A DNA stretch of 64,000 nucleotides, taken from CAVRXQ01 sp963849105. GTDB lineage: Bacteria; Actinomycetota; Acidimicrobiia; Acidimicrobiales; Bog-793. Where the stretch lies: assembly GCA_963849105.1 (NCBI GenBank), contig CAWKGD010000006.1, positions 527,426-591,425 on the forward strand. The letters are read 5' to 3'. Both the position numbers and the translations under genes were made by a program. Positions 26,881 through 35,684 of the stretch are shown here, piece by piece (positions within the stretch are counted from its first letter, which is position 1; each line of letters starts with the position of its first letter). The notes beneath the pieces are model-generated. The model ran no database searches, was not told the origin of the DNA, and saw only the letters and a program-made list of their open reading frames with translations.

Positions 26881-27869
26881 GGTCCGTTCGAAGCCGAAGG
26901 AAGTGCTGAGCGGAGCTCCTCGGCGGCGAGCTCCGGTGGGACGACGTTGACGTAGATGCCCGTGCCGAGCTCGAAGCCGGCGTGCGTCGTGAGTTTCGGG
27001 AGGATGTGGGCGTGCCAGTGGAACGGCGCCGTCGAGCGATACGGCGCCGAGTGGAAGATCAGGTTGTACGCGGGACCGCCCGCCGTCTTGTCGAGCGCGG
27101 CCAGCGCGTCGCGGACCGCGGTACCGAAGCCGACGAGCGTGTCCGGCGGCGACAGCTGCAGCTGCGCCTCGTGAGAGCGGGGGACGACGAGCATCTCGTA
27201 GGGCGTTCCGCTCCAAAACGGTGCGATCGTCACCACCTGGTCGGTCACCTCGACGAGGCGGTGGCCGACGCGTTCTTCGGACGCGGCCGCCGTGCAGATC
27301 AGACAGCCGCCGTGGAAGCGGCTGAAACTGCCTTGCTCGTCGACGAGCTCGCGAGGGACGAAGGGGATGCCGAGCAGCTGGCCGTGCGGGTGCTCCTGGG
27401 AGGCGCCCGCTTCGACCCCGTAGTTCACGTGGACTTGGCTGTAGCGAAGCCCCGGGGTGCCCTGGTGCTCTTCGATGCGGTCACGGATCGCCGCCATGAC
27501 AAGGCCGCACTGCTCGTCGCTGAAGCGAGCCCACGACAGGTCGTGGTCGGGGGAAAAGACGAGGATCTCGTGGATCCCGCTCGCCGGCGCTTCGGTGAAC
27601 ACCGGGCCTTTGTTCGTGACGACGAACTGCTGCGATCCGGAGAACGCCGGGTAGAGGTTCGGGACGACCCTGACGAGCCAGTGACCCTCGGCGCCGTAGG
27701 TTTCGAGCGCCGGCGGGGTCGAACCTTCGTGTCCGGGGCAGAAGGGGCATTCCGCGCGTTGGCTCGGCGGGTGAGTTTCGCGGGGACGGAAGAGGCCGGG
27801 GCTCGGGTTCCGGCTCGTCGAGACGACGACCCACCGACCCGAGAGGGGATCGAGGCGAAGTTGGTTCAC
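26853..27869 (-). CDS. galT: Galactose-1-phosphate uridylyltransferase
   Basis: About 338 residues. Exchanges UMP between UDP-glucose and galactose-1-phosphate (Leloir pathway); some family members act on other sugar-1-phosphates. The nucleophilic His motif is QEHPHGQLLG. Zinc-binding pairs are AECPFC near the N-terminus and the later FHWHAHILPKL. The start is GTG with GGAG five bases upstream, inside the stop of a ten-residue mini-ORF. The 3' end runs 28 bases into the opposite-strand maltokinase-like gene. Confidence 0.92.
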   Translation of the reverse strand: MNQLRLDPLSGRWVVVSTSRNPSPGLFRPRETHPPSQRAECPFCPGHEGSTPPALETYGAEGHWLVRVVPNLYPAFSGSQQFVVTNKGPVFTEAPASGIHEILVFSPDHDLSWARFSDEQCGLVMAAIRDRIEEHQGTPGLRYSQVHVNYGVEAGASQEHPHGQLLGIPFVPRELVDEQGSFSRFHGGCLICTAAASEERVGHRLVEVTDQVVTIAPFWSGTPYEMLVVPRSHEAQLQLSPPDTLVGFGTAVRDALAALDKTAGGPAYNLIFHSAPYRSTAPFHWHAHILPKLTTHAGFELGTGIYVNVVPPELAAEELRSALPSASNGPHAATSVAS

Positions 27870-27898
27870 CGCGCTCCGACGCGCCGCACGTGCAACAT
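27866..27898 (-). CDS. Possible ten-residue leaderless leader ORF of galT
   Basis: ATG 27898 opens MLHVRRVGAR and its TGA overlaps the galT GTG (GTGA). On the minus strand TAGCGT (27907-27912) ends 8 bases before this ATG, so the transcript would start at or next to the mini-ORF. Translational coupling into galT is a reasonable inference. Confidence 0.4.
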   Translation of the reverse strand: MLHVRRVGAR

Positions 27899-28096
27899 GC
27901 CGGACCACGCTAGCGAGCGCGCGGTACGAAACGAACCATGGGGTAGCAGCCGAGCTCCGGCCCACGCAGACATTCGGCTTCATGTCGGCAGGTCCGAAGA
28001 GCAGTTTCACGCCCCCTCCCACCGTGGGACCGCCGGATTTCGCGATCGGGTCCGCAATCGGGGCTCGTATCTCCTGAGCTGGTCCGTCATCGAACC

Positions 28097-28564
28097 ATGG
28101 CGGTAAGCGGACCCGCCTACGACATCGTCGAAGTCCTGCACGTTGCCTCGGCTGTCGTCGCGTTCGGATCGCTCGCCGCGACGGGCCGATACTCGTCTTC
28201 GCTGCGCCAGCGCGCCGACCCTTTGTCGGACGCGTCGGCGAGGCGGTACTTCAAGCCGGGGCGGAACTGGGCCGAATGGTCGCTGTTCCTCGTCCCGGTC
28301 TTCGGCGGGACGCTCGTCGGCATGGGAGGAGCCGCCATCGCCGACCACGCCTGGCCGTGGATCGGCCTCGGCATCTGGCTTGCCGCCGCCGGTGCCGCGA
28401 CGGGCGGCGTCTTCCCAGCCGAACGGCGGATCCAGGAGTCTCTCGCAGCGTGCACCGACGTCGCGGCGATCCGTCTTTCGGCGAGGACATGCGAACGCTG
28501 GTCGGCCGTGACCTCTGTGCTTTTCGTCGCGGCACTCGTCGTCATGGTCTGGCAGCCCGCCTAA
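28097..28564 (+). CDS. Four-helix integral membrane protein, DUF2269-like
   Basis: 155 residues with four predicted membrane helices. VEVLHVASAVVAFGSLAATG at the N-terminus contains the histidine seen in DUF2269-type predicted membrane proteins, and a central GGTLVGMGG turn follows. Function unknown. It lies directly upstream of a secreted hydrolase on the same strand with a 45-base gap carrying a separate -10 box, so it is probably its own unit. Family assignment is from topology and the His-helix, hence moderate. Confidence 0.7.
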   Translation: MAVSGPAYDIVEVLHVASAVVAFGSLAATGRYSSSLRQRADPLSDASARRYFKPGRNWAEWSLFLVPVFGGTLVGMGGAAIADHAWPWIGLGIWLAAAGAATGGVFPAERRIQESLAACTDVAAIRLSARTCERWSAVTSVLFVAALVVMVWQPA

Positions 28565-28597
28565 CCACGACTCCGATACCGGCGCCAGCGCGCCCGG

Positions 28598-28603
28598 TAC
28601 CGT
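28598..28603 (+). promoter_or_regulatory. -10 box of the secreted hydrolase gene
   Basis: TACCGT ends 6 bases before the GTG at 28610. No Shine-Dalgarno is present, so a leaderless mRNA is predicted. Confidence 0.4.
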
Positions 28604-28609
28604 TTTCAG

Positions 28610-29746
28610 GTGCCCCGGAGTCCTTCTCGTGCCGATGTGGCGCGCCCGGCCGCCCGCCGACGCGCCCGGGCGCTGCTCGTCCTCGTGGTCGTCGCCGCGC
28701 TCGTCGTGATCGGCGCGGTCGTCGCGTCGGGGGCCGGTCACGGCCTGCACGCTGCGAAGCCCAGCCCGCGACACCAGCGGTACTACGTCGCGGAGGTGAC
28801 GTGCGAATTCGTCGACCACACGCGCCCCTCGGTCGATGCGGCGACCGGCGCGCCGCTTTCGTATCGGGTCCTTCAGACCGAGATCCGCTACCCGACGTAT
28901 TCCCAAGGCGGCGGCGCCGCCAAGCCGGCAGCGACGAAACCGTTCCCGCTCATCGTTTTCGCGCACGGTTACGGCACGATGCCCGACTGGTACACACCGC
29001 TCCTCGATCAGTGGGTGCGGGCTGGGTTCGTCGTCGCTGCGCCGATCTTTCCTGAGACGAACGCCGTAGCCGTCCAAGAGAACAAGATCCCCGACGCCGA
29101 GGAGAATGACGTCGCACAACCCGGCGACGTCGCGTTCGTCATTCACTCGATGATCGACGACTCCCAGCAGCGCTCGTCAGCGTGCTCGCGTTTGTCGGGT
29201 CTCATCGATGCCTCGCGCATCGGCCTCGCCGGTCAATCCGATGGTGGCGACACGGTGGCGATGGCGGCGTACGACAGCCGGTACGACTCCCACCCTGGTC
29301 TGAGGTACCGGGCGGTCGCTGTGCTGTCGGGAGCCGAGTGGTACATCCCGACGAATGTTCCCGATCCGTACGCGAACCACCCGAAAGCGCCGCCTTTGCT
29401 CGTCGTCCAGAGCGCGACCGACGCCTGCAACCCGCCGCAGGATTCGGCGAAGCTCTACGACGACGATGCGAACCAGAACAAATGGTTCCTCGAGATCTTC
29501 GACGCGGACCACCTCGCGCCCTTCATCGGCACCAACGCCGCCGCCCTCGCGATCGTCGCCCGGACGACGACTCGGTTCTTTGAAATCGAGGTGGCGGGCG
29601 ATGCGAACGGCGCGAAACTGGCGAAAATCGGTGGCTCCGAACCGCAGGTCGCCAAGATCACGAGCGGCGCCTCAGCGCCGGCGATGACGCCACTGCCCCA
29701 GTCATCCACGGTGTGTTACATCGGGGCTCAAGGATTGAAGGCGTAA
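28610..29746 (+). CDS. Membrane-anchored or secreted alpha/beta hydrolase
   Basis: 378 residues. An Arg-rich N-terminus followed by a long hydrophobic helix (LLVLVVVAALVVIGAVV) acts as signal anchor or signal peptide, placing the enzyme outside. The fold is alpha/beta hydrolase of the chlorophyllase/PAF-acetylhydrolase type: oxyanion-hole region IVFAHGYG, nucleophile elbow GLAGQSDGGDT with Ser, and a later DADHLAPF supplying the His. An acidic residue in QSATDACNPP probably completes the triad. Four Cys in the mature part suggest disulfides. Likely an esterase or lipase; substrate unknown. The stop TAA overlaps the next ATG. Confidence 0.8.
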   Translation: MPRSPSRADVARPAARRRARALLVLVVVAALVVIGAVVASGAGHGLHAAKPSPRHQRYYVAEVTCEFVDHTRPSVDAATGAPLSYRVLQTEIRYPTYSQGGGAAKPAATKPFPLIVFAHGYGTMPDWYTPLLDQWVRAGFVVAAPIFPETNAVAVQENKIPDAEENDVAQPGDVAFVIHSMIDDSQQRSSACSRLSGLIDASRIGLAGQSDGGDTVAMAAYDSRYDSHPGLRYRAVAVLSGAEWYIPTNVPDPYANHPKAPPLLVVQSATDACNPPQDSAKLYDDDANQNKWFLEIFDADHLAPFIGTNAAALAIVARTTTRFFEIEVAGDANGAKLAKIGGSEPQVAKITSGASAPAMTPLPQSSTVCYIGAQGLKA

Positions 29747-30915
29747 TGCTCAGGGACTCGCAAGACACCGCGATGTCGAGCTACCTCGACCACGCCGCGA
29801 CGACGCGGGTGCGCGCCGTCGCGCTCGAGGCGATGTTGCCCTTCTTGGCGGAAAACTATGCCAACCCGTCCGGGGTTTACAGCGCCGGGCGTGCCGCGCG
29901 CCGGGCGATCGACGACGCGCGCGACGCGATCGCGGGTTTCTGTGGATGCGAACCAGGAGAGGTCGTCTTCACTTCGGGAGGGACCGAGGCCGACAACCTC
30001 GCGGTCCAAGGCGTCGCAAGCCGCGGCGCCGGACCGGTCGTTACCTCCACGATCGAGCACCACGCGGTCCTGAACCCGGCGCGACGCGCGAAGGCGCGCC
30101 TCGTCGGTGCGACCGCCGGCGGGATAATCGATCTCGAAGCACTCGAAGGCGCGCTCGACGACTCTGTTGCGCTCGTGAGCGTGATGACCGTGAACAACGA
30201 ACTCGGCACGATCCAGCCGATCGCGGAGGTCGTCGACTTCGCGCGACGCCGGGCTCCGGGTGCTCTCGTGCACACCGACGCAGTGCAAGCTGCTCCGTGG
30301 TTCGATCTGGCCGATCTTTGCGGCGCATGCGACCTCCTTTCGATTTCCGGGCACAAGATCGGGGGGCCGAAAGGAGTCGGGGCGCTCATCTTGCGGAAGC
30401 GGGCGAGGGGGAAACTCCTGCCGATCGTCGTCGGTGGCGGCCAGGAGCGGTCGATGCGACCAGGTACGGAGAACGTGGCAGGGATCGTCGGCATGGCGGC
30501 GGCGGCGAACGAATCTGCCGCGCAGCGCGACCCGTGCGTCGCCCGTGTGCGCCGGCTGCGCGACCGCTTCCTGGACGGAATCACGTCGTTCGCGGGTGCG
30601 GTCGAGACCGTGTCGAGAGCGACGACCGCGCCGGGATTCGCCCACGTCCGATTTCCGGGAGTGCTCGCCGAGGAGCTGCTCGTGCTGCTCGACGAGCGGG
30701 ACGTCGCCGCATCAGCGGGCTCGGCGTGTTCTTCCGGTGCGATCGAACCGAGCCACGTGCTGGTCGCGATGGGGATTCCGTCGGCGACAGCGCGCGAGGC
30801 AGTGCGATTCACCCTCGGCGAGTCGACTAGCGAAGCCGAGATCGACTACGCGCTGGGCGCGATCAAAGACGCGACTGCGATGCTGTCCTCGCGAATGTCC
30901 GGCTCGAAGGTCTGA
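29746..30915 (+). CDS. Cysteine desulfurase (IscS/NifS family)
   Basis: About 389 residues. PLP enzyme that removes sulfur from cysteine. Motifs are YLDHAATTRV, FTSGGTEADNLA, STIEHHAVL, HTDAVQAAPW, the PLP lysine in SISGHKIGGPKG and the persulfide-forming Cys in SAGSACSSGAIEPS. mnmA follows three bases later, so this enzyme most likely supplies sulfur for tRNA 2-thiouridine. ATG 29746 overlaps the previous stop; ATG 29773 (MSSYLDHA) is an alternative start that fits the family length better. Confidence 0.93.
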   Translation: MLRDSQDTAMSSYLDHAATTRVRAVALEAMLPFLAENYANPSGVYSAGRAARRAIDDARDAIAGFCGCEPGEVVFTSGGTEADNLAVQGVASRGAGPVVTSTIEHHAVLNPARRAKARLVGATAGGIIDLEALEGALDDSVALVSVMTVNNELGTIQPIAEVVDFARRRAPGALVHTDAVQAAPWFDLADLCGACDLLSISGHKIGGPKGVGALILRKRARGKLLPIVVGGGQERSMRPGTENVAGIVGMAAAANESAAQRDPCVARVRRLRDRFLDGITSFAGAVETVSRATTAPGFAHVRFPGVLAEELLVLLDERDVAASAGSACSSGAIEPSHVLVAMGIPSATAREAVRFTLGESTSEAEIDYALGAIKDATAMLSSRMSGSKV

Positions 30916-30918
30916 GCG

Positions 30919-31956
30919 ATGCGTGTGCTCGTCGCAATGTCGGGCGGGGTCGATTCCTCCGTCGCCGCCGCGCTCTTGGTCGACCACGGTCACGAGGTCG
31001 TCGGGGCGACGATGCAGTTATGGGGCGGCTCGAGCGACTCCGGCTGCTGCTCGGTCGGCGACGTGGACGACGCGCGACGCGTCGCGGACCACCTCGGAAT
31101 CGACCATCGCGTCTTCAACTTCAACGAGGAGTTCTCTGCCGGGGTCATCGAACGGTACGTCGCTGAGCACGCCTCGGGGAGAACCCCGAATCCGTGTGTC
31201 GACTGCAACACGACGCTGAAATTCGGCGCTTTCGCCGAACGCGCCTTCCGTCTCGGCTTCGACGCGATCGCGACGGGTCATCACGCGCGACTGAGGATCA
31301 AACACGGCGTCCCGCACCTTCTTCGCGGCGTCGACGCCCGCAAAGATCAGTCCTACGTCCTTTCCACCCTGACGAGGTCGCAGCTCGCCCGGGTGGTCTT
31401 GCCCATCGGATCGTTCGCCAAGACCGACGTCAGAGAGCTCGCTCAGACAAAGGGGCTGCGGACCTTCGCGAAACCAGAGAGCCAGGACGTCTGTTTCATC
31501 ACCTCGCGGTCGGATCCCGAGGCGAGGCGACACTTCGTCGGGTCTCGGATCCCGACCCACCGTGGCGACGTCGTCGATGCCGCGACCGGCGCGCCGCTCG
31601 GTGAGGTCGCGGCCGTCGAGCTCGTCACGGTCGGCCAGCGCCGGGGACTCGGGATTGCGGGTGGACCTTCGCGATTCGTCGTCGGGATCGACGTCGCGAA
31701 GAGGACGGTCCTCGTCGGCAACCGGGAGGACCTGCTCGTCGAGGAGGTGGCGCTCGCCCCGCGTAGTTGGATCGGCCGACCGCTCCCCGTCGGAAGTCCG
31801 GTCCTCGCGCAGTCGAGCGCGCACGGTCACGCCCAACGGGCGCGCATCACCGAGTTGGGGGTGCGCTTCGAAGAGCCCGCCCGTCGTCCGGCACCGGGCC
31901 AGGTCGTCGCCTGCTACGTCGGCGACGAGGTCGTCGGCGCGGGAATCGCTGCGTGA
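30919..31956 (+). CDS. mnmA: tRNA-specific 2-thiouridylase MnmA
   Basis: 345 residues. Thiolates U34 of tRNA-Lys, -Glu and -Gln. The PP-loop is AMSGGVDSSVAA; the two catalytic cysteines are in RTPNPCVDCN and ESQDVCFI, and the ATGHHARL and KDQSYVLSTL segments are conserved. The C-terminal beta domain is present. It partners with the cysteine desulfurase just upstream, and its TGA overlaps the ligA GTG. Confidence 0.96.
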   Translation: MRVLVAMSGGVDSSVAAALLVDHGHEVVGATMQLWGGSSDSGCCSVGDVDDARRVADHLGIDHRVFNFNEEFSAGVIERYVAEHASGRTPNPCVDCNTTLKFGAFAERAFRLGFDAIATGHHARLRIKHGVPHLLRGVDARKDQSYVLSTLTRSQLARVVLPIGSFAKTDVRELAQTKGLRTFAKPESQDVCFITSRSDPEARRHFVGSRIPTHRGDVVDAATGAPLGEVAAVELVTVGQRRGLGIAGGPSRFVVGIDVAKRTVLVGNREDLLVEEVALAPRSWIGRPLPVGSPVLAQSSAHGHAQRARITELGVRFEEPARRPAPGQVVACYVGDEVVGAGIAA

Positions 31957-34085
31957 CGCCCGACGACGAGGACAAGCGGCCCGAAGTCGAGGAGCTCGCC
32001 CACCGTCAGTCCGAATCAGCGGCCGATTTCGTCGCCCGCGCCGCGGAGCTCGCGAAGCTGATCCGCTACCACCGCGAGCGGTATTTCCAAGAGGACGAGC
32101 CGGAGATCGCCGACGCCGAGTACGACGCCCTCGTCGTCGAGCTCCGCAATATTGAAGAACAGCACCCCGAACTTCGCGAGGGTTCGCCACTCAACGAGGT
32201 TGGGGCTGCTCCCTCGACGCTGTTCGCCCCGGTGCGGCATCGCGTCCCGATGATGAGCATCGACAACGTCTTCTCGCTCGAGGATTTGAAGCGCTGGGGC
32301 GAACGGGTGGAGCGTCTGCTTTCGGCAGCTGGCGTCAGCACCAGCTCGGGCGTGGGAGTCGACTGCGAACCGAAGATCGATGGCCTCGCGATCTCACTGC
32401 GCTACGAGCGCGGCGTGCTCGTGCAGGCGGCGACGCGCGGGGACGGCACCACGGGTGAGGACGTCACGGCGAACGTGCGCACGATCAAGGTCATTCCGCA
32501 CCGGCTCGCGCTGAAAGGAAGCGGTGTCCCTGGGGTGCTCGAGGTGCGCGGCGAGGTGTACATGCCGGTGTCCGCGTTCGAGGAGCTCAATCGGCGTCAA
32601 ATGGAAGCGGGTCTGCGGCCCTTCGCCAACCCGCGTAACTCCGCAGCGGGTTCACTCCGACAAAAGGATCCCTCCGTCACGGCGTCGCGTCCGCTTTCGT
32701 TCTGGGCGTACCAGGTCGGCGAAGTCGACGGTGGCGCCGCCGGTCCCCAGGGATCCGCGCTCGCCACGCAATCCTCGGCACTCGATCTCGTGCGTCGCGC
32801 CGGACTACCGGTGAACGATGCCAACCGGATCGTCGAAACCCTCGACGAGGTCTACGAGTTCGCGACCCACTGGAGAGATCACCGACACGACCTCGACTAC
32901 GAGATCGACGGCATCGTCGCCAAGGTGAACAGCCTCGAGCTTCAACGCGCCCTTGGCTCGACGAGCCACGCGCCACGCTGGGTCATTGCGTTCAAGTTCC
33001 CCCCCGAGGAACGTACGACGCTCCTCGAGGGCATCTTGGTGTCGGTCGGTCGCACCGGACGCGCGACCCCGTACGCGAAGTTGACGCCGGTATTCGTGTC
33101 GGGATCGACGGTCACCTACGCGACGCTGCACAACGAGGACCAGGTTCGATTGAAGGACGTGCGGCCTCGTGACACCGTCATCGTCCGCAAGGCGGGCGAC
33201 GTGATCCCAGAGATCGTCGGTCCCGTGTTGTCGCTGCGCCCGAAATCCTCCCGGCCGTGGAAGTTCCCGAAGCGCTGTCCGAGCTGCAACGAGCCACTGG
33301 TCCGGCTCGAAGGAGAGGCGGACACCTTCTGCGTAAACGCCGAGTGCGGGGCCCAGCGCGTCGAGCGAATCAAGCACTTCGCTTCGCGTGGCGCGATGGA
33401 CATCGAGGGGCTCGGTGAAAAGCGCGTCATCCAGCTCGTCGACGAGCACTTGTTGCGCGATGTCGCCGACATTTATTCGCTGGAGGCGGGCCGACTCGCC
33501 GAGCTCGAAGGTTTCGCCGAGCTCTCGGCGAAGAATCTCATCGACGCCATCGAGTCCTCGAAGTCGCGCGGTTTGCAACGCGTGCTCGTCGGGCTCTCGA
33601 TCCGCCACGTCGGCGGCACCGTCGCCCAGGCGCTCTCGTTCGCGTTCGCGGACATCGACGCGATCGCAAAGGCCGATGTCGCCGATCTCGCCGCGCTCGA
33701 CGGCGTCGGCGAGGTGATCGCCGAAAGTGTGCACGCCTTCTTTCAAATCGACACGAACCTCGCGATGATCGAGAAGCTGCGTCACCTGGGTGTCAGCCTT
33801 GCGTCCGGTTCGTACCAATCAGGTGGCCGATCGGCGGTAAGCGGTGTGCTCGCCGGCAAGTCGATCGTTGTCACCGGGACGCTCGCGGGCTACACGCGCG
33901 AAGAGGCCGAGGCGGCGATAACCGAGCGTGGCGGCAAGTCGCCGGGAACGGTCTCGAAGCGAACCTTCGCCGTCGTCGTCGGGACGGAACCAGGCGCGGC
34001 GAAGACCTCGAAAGCCGAGGAACTCGGGGTCCCCGTGCTCGACGAGGCTGGGTTCGAGCGCCTGTTGGAGACCGGTGAGATCTAA
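31953..34085 (+). CDS. ligA: NAD-dependent DNA ligase LigA
   Basis: 710 residues, a normal length. Seals nicks during replication and repair using NAD+. There is an N-terminal Ia domain (YRYHRERYF-type segment), the adenylated Lys in DCEPKIDGLAIS, then the OB-fold, a four-Cys zinc finger (RCPSCNEPL and FCVNAECGAQR), a helix-hairpin-helix region and a C-terminal BRCT domain (VLAGKSIVVTGTLAGYTREE). The GTG start lies within the mnmA stop. Confidence 0.97.
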   Translation: MTPDDEDKRPEVEELAHRQSESAADFVARAAELAKLIRYHRERYFQEDEPEIADAEYDALVVELRNIEEQHPELREGSPLNEVGAAPSTLFAPVRHRVPMMSIDNVFSLEDLKRWGERVERLLSAAGVSTSSGVGVDCEPKIDGLAISLRYERGVLVQAATRGDGTTGEDVTANVRTIKVIPHRLALKGSGVPGVLEVRGEVYMPVSAFEELNRRQMEAGLRPFANPRNSAAGSLRQKDPSVTASRPLSFWAYQVGEVDGGAAGPQGSALATQSSALDLVRRAGLPVNDANRIVETLDEVYEFATHWRDHRHDLDYEIDGIVAKVNSLELQRALGSTSHAPRWVIAFKFPPEERTTLLEGILVSVGRTGRATPYAKLTPVFVSGSTVTYATLHNEDQVRLKDVRPRDTVIVRKAGDVIPEIVGPVLSLRPKSSRPWKFPKRCPSCNEPLVRLEGEADTFCVNAECGAQRVERIKHFASRGAMDIEGLGEKRVIQLVDEHLLRDVADIYSLEAGRLAELEGFAELSAKNLIDAIESSKSRGLQRVLVGLSIRHVGGTVAQALSFAFADIDAIAKADVADLAALDGVGEVIAESVHAFFQIDTNLAMIEKLRHLGVSLASGSYQSGGRSAVSGVLAGKSIVVTGTLAGYTREEAEAAITERGGKSPGTVSKRTFAVVVGTEPGAAKTSKAEELGVPVLDEAGFERLLETGEI

Positions 34086-34100
34086 CGGACGCGCGTCCAC

Positions 34101-34508
34101 TCACGCTGTGATTGCGCGGATCTCACCGGCGATCTCGGCTTGCTCGGGAGACGGGGGCTGCTGCTGGAAGGCGAGCAACTTTGTCACGTCGCCGTCGACG
34201 CGCACGAGGCCCATCATGAATCCTTCGGCGCCAGCTTGCGCGTTACCGTCAATAAAGACCGACTTCGCGAGGTCGTAGGGAAGCGTGACGGTGAGGTCGG
34301 GGTCGTCGACGTGGCCGATTTCGACCTCGGCGACGCCGGACGAGGTGTCGAGGTGCGCATCGAATCGCTGCTCGTCGAAGGGAACGTTCTCGACGACGAG
34401 GTTCATCTTCAACGCCGTGATCGGCGACTCCACCGTGGACTGGTGCTTGGCATAGATCGCACGGGCAGCGTCGACCCATTGCTGGCTCAGAAAGTCGTGT
34501 TTCGCCAT
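34101..34508 (-). CDS. SCP2-type sterol/lipid-transfer domain protein
   Basis: 135 residues. A single-domain SCP2-like fold: beta strands around VAEVEIGHVDDPDLTVTLPY, then AKSVFIDGNAQAGAEGFMMGLVRVDGDVTKLL, which matches the lipid-binding end of the domain ('a.xxF..G.iki.GD...l'). Probably binds a hydrophobic ligand in the cytoplasm; ligand unknown. GGAGGG lies about eight bases before the ATG. The promoter region contains a perfect palindrome at 34550-34564. Confidence 0.8.
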   Translation of the reverse strand: MAKHDFLSQQWVDAARAIYAKHQSTVESPITALKMNLVVENVPFDEQRFDAHLDTSSGVAEVEIGHVDDPDLTVTLPYDLAKSVFIDGNAQAGAEGFMMGLVRVDGDVTKLLAFQQQPPSPEQAEIAGEIRAITA

Positions 34509-34549
34509 CTCGCGCGTCCCTCCCACGGTGCTCTCTCGGTGCTCGAGTC

Positions 34550-34564
34550 GGACAGTATCTGTCC
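34550..34564. promoter_or_regulatory. Perfect 6-3-6 palindrome over the promoter of the SCP2 gene
   Basis: GGACAGTATCTGTCC: two 6-base arms around TAT. On the minus strand it contains GATACT, a good -10 for the SCP2 gene about 45 bases downstream. A dimeric repressor bound here would block that promoter, and it sits only 49 bases from the divergent esterase promoter. Regulator unknown. Confidence 0.5.
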
Positions 34565-34612
34565 CTTGCCGATCGGAACGACTGAGCGGGAAGTCCGGTC
34601 GACATCGATCTA

Positions 34613-34618
34613 TACGAT
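34613..34618 (+). promoter_or_regulatory. -10 box of the esterase gene
   Basis: TACGAT ends 6 bases before GTG 34625, giving a predicted leaderless mRNA. The same hexamer precedes the CtaG-family and deacetylase genes. Confidence 0.45.
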
Positions 34619-34624
34619 TCACCG

Positions 34625-35380
34625 GTGACCGCTTTGCCCCCCGACGCCTCCGAACCCTTTGCCGTGGAAGACGGTGCGTCAGGAGTCCTCGTCCTGCACG
34701 GCTACACCGGTTCGCCGCGTTCGATGCGGGGCCTGGCGGAGGCGTTCGTCGATGCAGGGTTCTCCGTCGAGCTGCCGCTGCTTCCCGGTCACGGCACGAG
34801 CGTCGATGACCTGGTCGATCGGCGGTATGCCGAATGGTTCGCGGCGGCGGACGCGGCATTCGGCCGCCTCTCAAAGCCCGGGCGAGCCGTCATCGTCTGT
34901 GGACTGTCGATGGGCGGGACGCTCGCGCTCGACCTCGCGCTCCAACACCCGGAGACCGCAGGCCTCGTGCTCATCAATCCGGCGGTTGCCCCTCCGGCAG
35001 AGAGCTTCTCGGCGCTTTTGCGCGCCGCGCTCGACGCCGGAACGGTGACGATCCCCTCGATCGGCTCCGACATCGCGAAGCCCGGTCAGTCGGGCGGCGG
35101 TTACGAGGCGACCCCGATCGCGCCGCTAATGTCGATCTTCGAGGCGACCGACGCCGTCGCTCCGCGCCTATCCGAGATTTCCTGTCCTGCGCTGCTGTTT
35201 TCGAGCAGAACCGACCACGTCGTCCCGACGGAATCCTCCGACCTCGTCGAGCGCGACTATGGCGGGCCGCTCGAGCGCGTGATGCTCGATCGCAGCTATC
35301 ACGTCGCGACGCTCGATTACGACGCCGACGCGCTCGTTCGCCGCGCGGTTGCCTTCGCGGAGAAATTGGCGAATGGCTGA
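34625..35380 (+). CDS. Carboxylesterase/monoacylglycerol lipase-type alpha/beta hydrolase
   Basis: 251 residues, no signal peptide. Motifs are GVLVLHGYTGSPRSM (oxyanion hole), LPLLPGHGTS, the nucleophile elbow VCGLSMGGTLA, the acid in SSRTDHVVP and the His in RSYHVATLDYD, as in Est30-like carboxylesterases and bacterial monoglyceride lipases. Substrate probably a short or medium acyl ester. The 3' end overlaps gatC by 8 bases, so it leads the gatCAB operon. Confidence 0.87.
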   Translation: MTALPPDASEPFAVEDGASGVLVLHGYTGSPRSMRGLAEAFVDAGFSVELPLLPGHGTSVDDLVDRRYAEWFAAADAAFGRLSKPGRAVIVCGLSMGGTLALDLALQHPETAGLVLINPAVAPPAESFSALLRAALDAGTVTIPSIGSDIAKPGQSGGGYEATPIAPLMSIFEATDAVAPRLSEISCPALLFSSRTDHVVPTESSDLVERDYGGPLERVMLDRSYHVATLDYDADALVRRAVAFAEKLANG

Positions 35381-35684
35381 TCCGCGCCCGGCTTTCAACC
35401 GCGAAGACGTCGTCCACGTCGCCGATCTCGCCCGACTGGCACTGGAAGACGAGGAGATCGAGCGTTTCACTGTGCAGCTCGTCGCGATCCTCGAACACGT
35501 GGACGCGGTGCGCGCCCTCGACACCTCGAACGTGAGCCCGACGGCCCACCCCCTGGAGCTCGTCAATGTTGTCCGCGCCGACGATTTCACGCCGGCGCTC
35601 GATCGCGAAGAGGTCCTCGCCCAGGCTCCCGAAGCAGAGTCCGGGCGCTTCAAGGTGCCCCCGATCCTCGGTGAGGCGCCGTGA
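35373..35684 (+). CDS. gatC: Asp/Glu-tRNA amidotransferase subunit C
   Basis: 103 residues. Small chaperone-like subunit wrapping GatA in the GatCAB complex. The N-terminal DVVHVADLARLALEDEEIERF and the C-terminal FKVPPILGE are typical. The start ATG lies inside the esterase gene; the TGA overlaps the gatA GTG. Confidence 0.94.
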   Translation: MADPRPAFNREDVVHVADLARLALEDEEIERFTVQLVAILEHVDAVRALDTSNVSPTAHPLELVNVVRADDFTPALDREEVLAQAPEAESGRFKVPPILGEAP

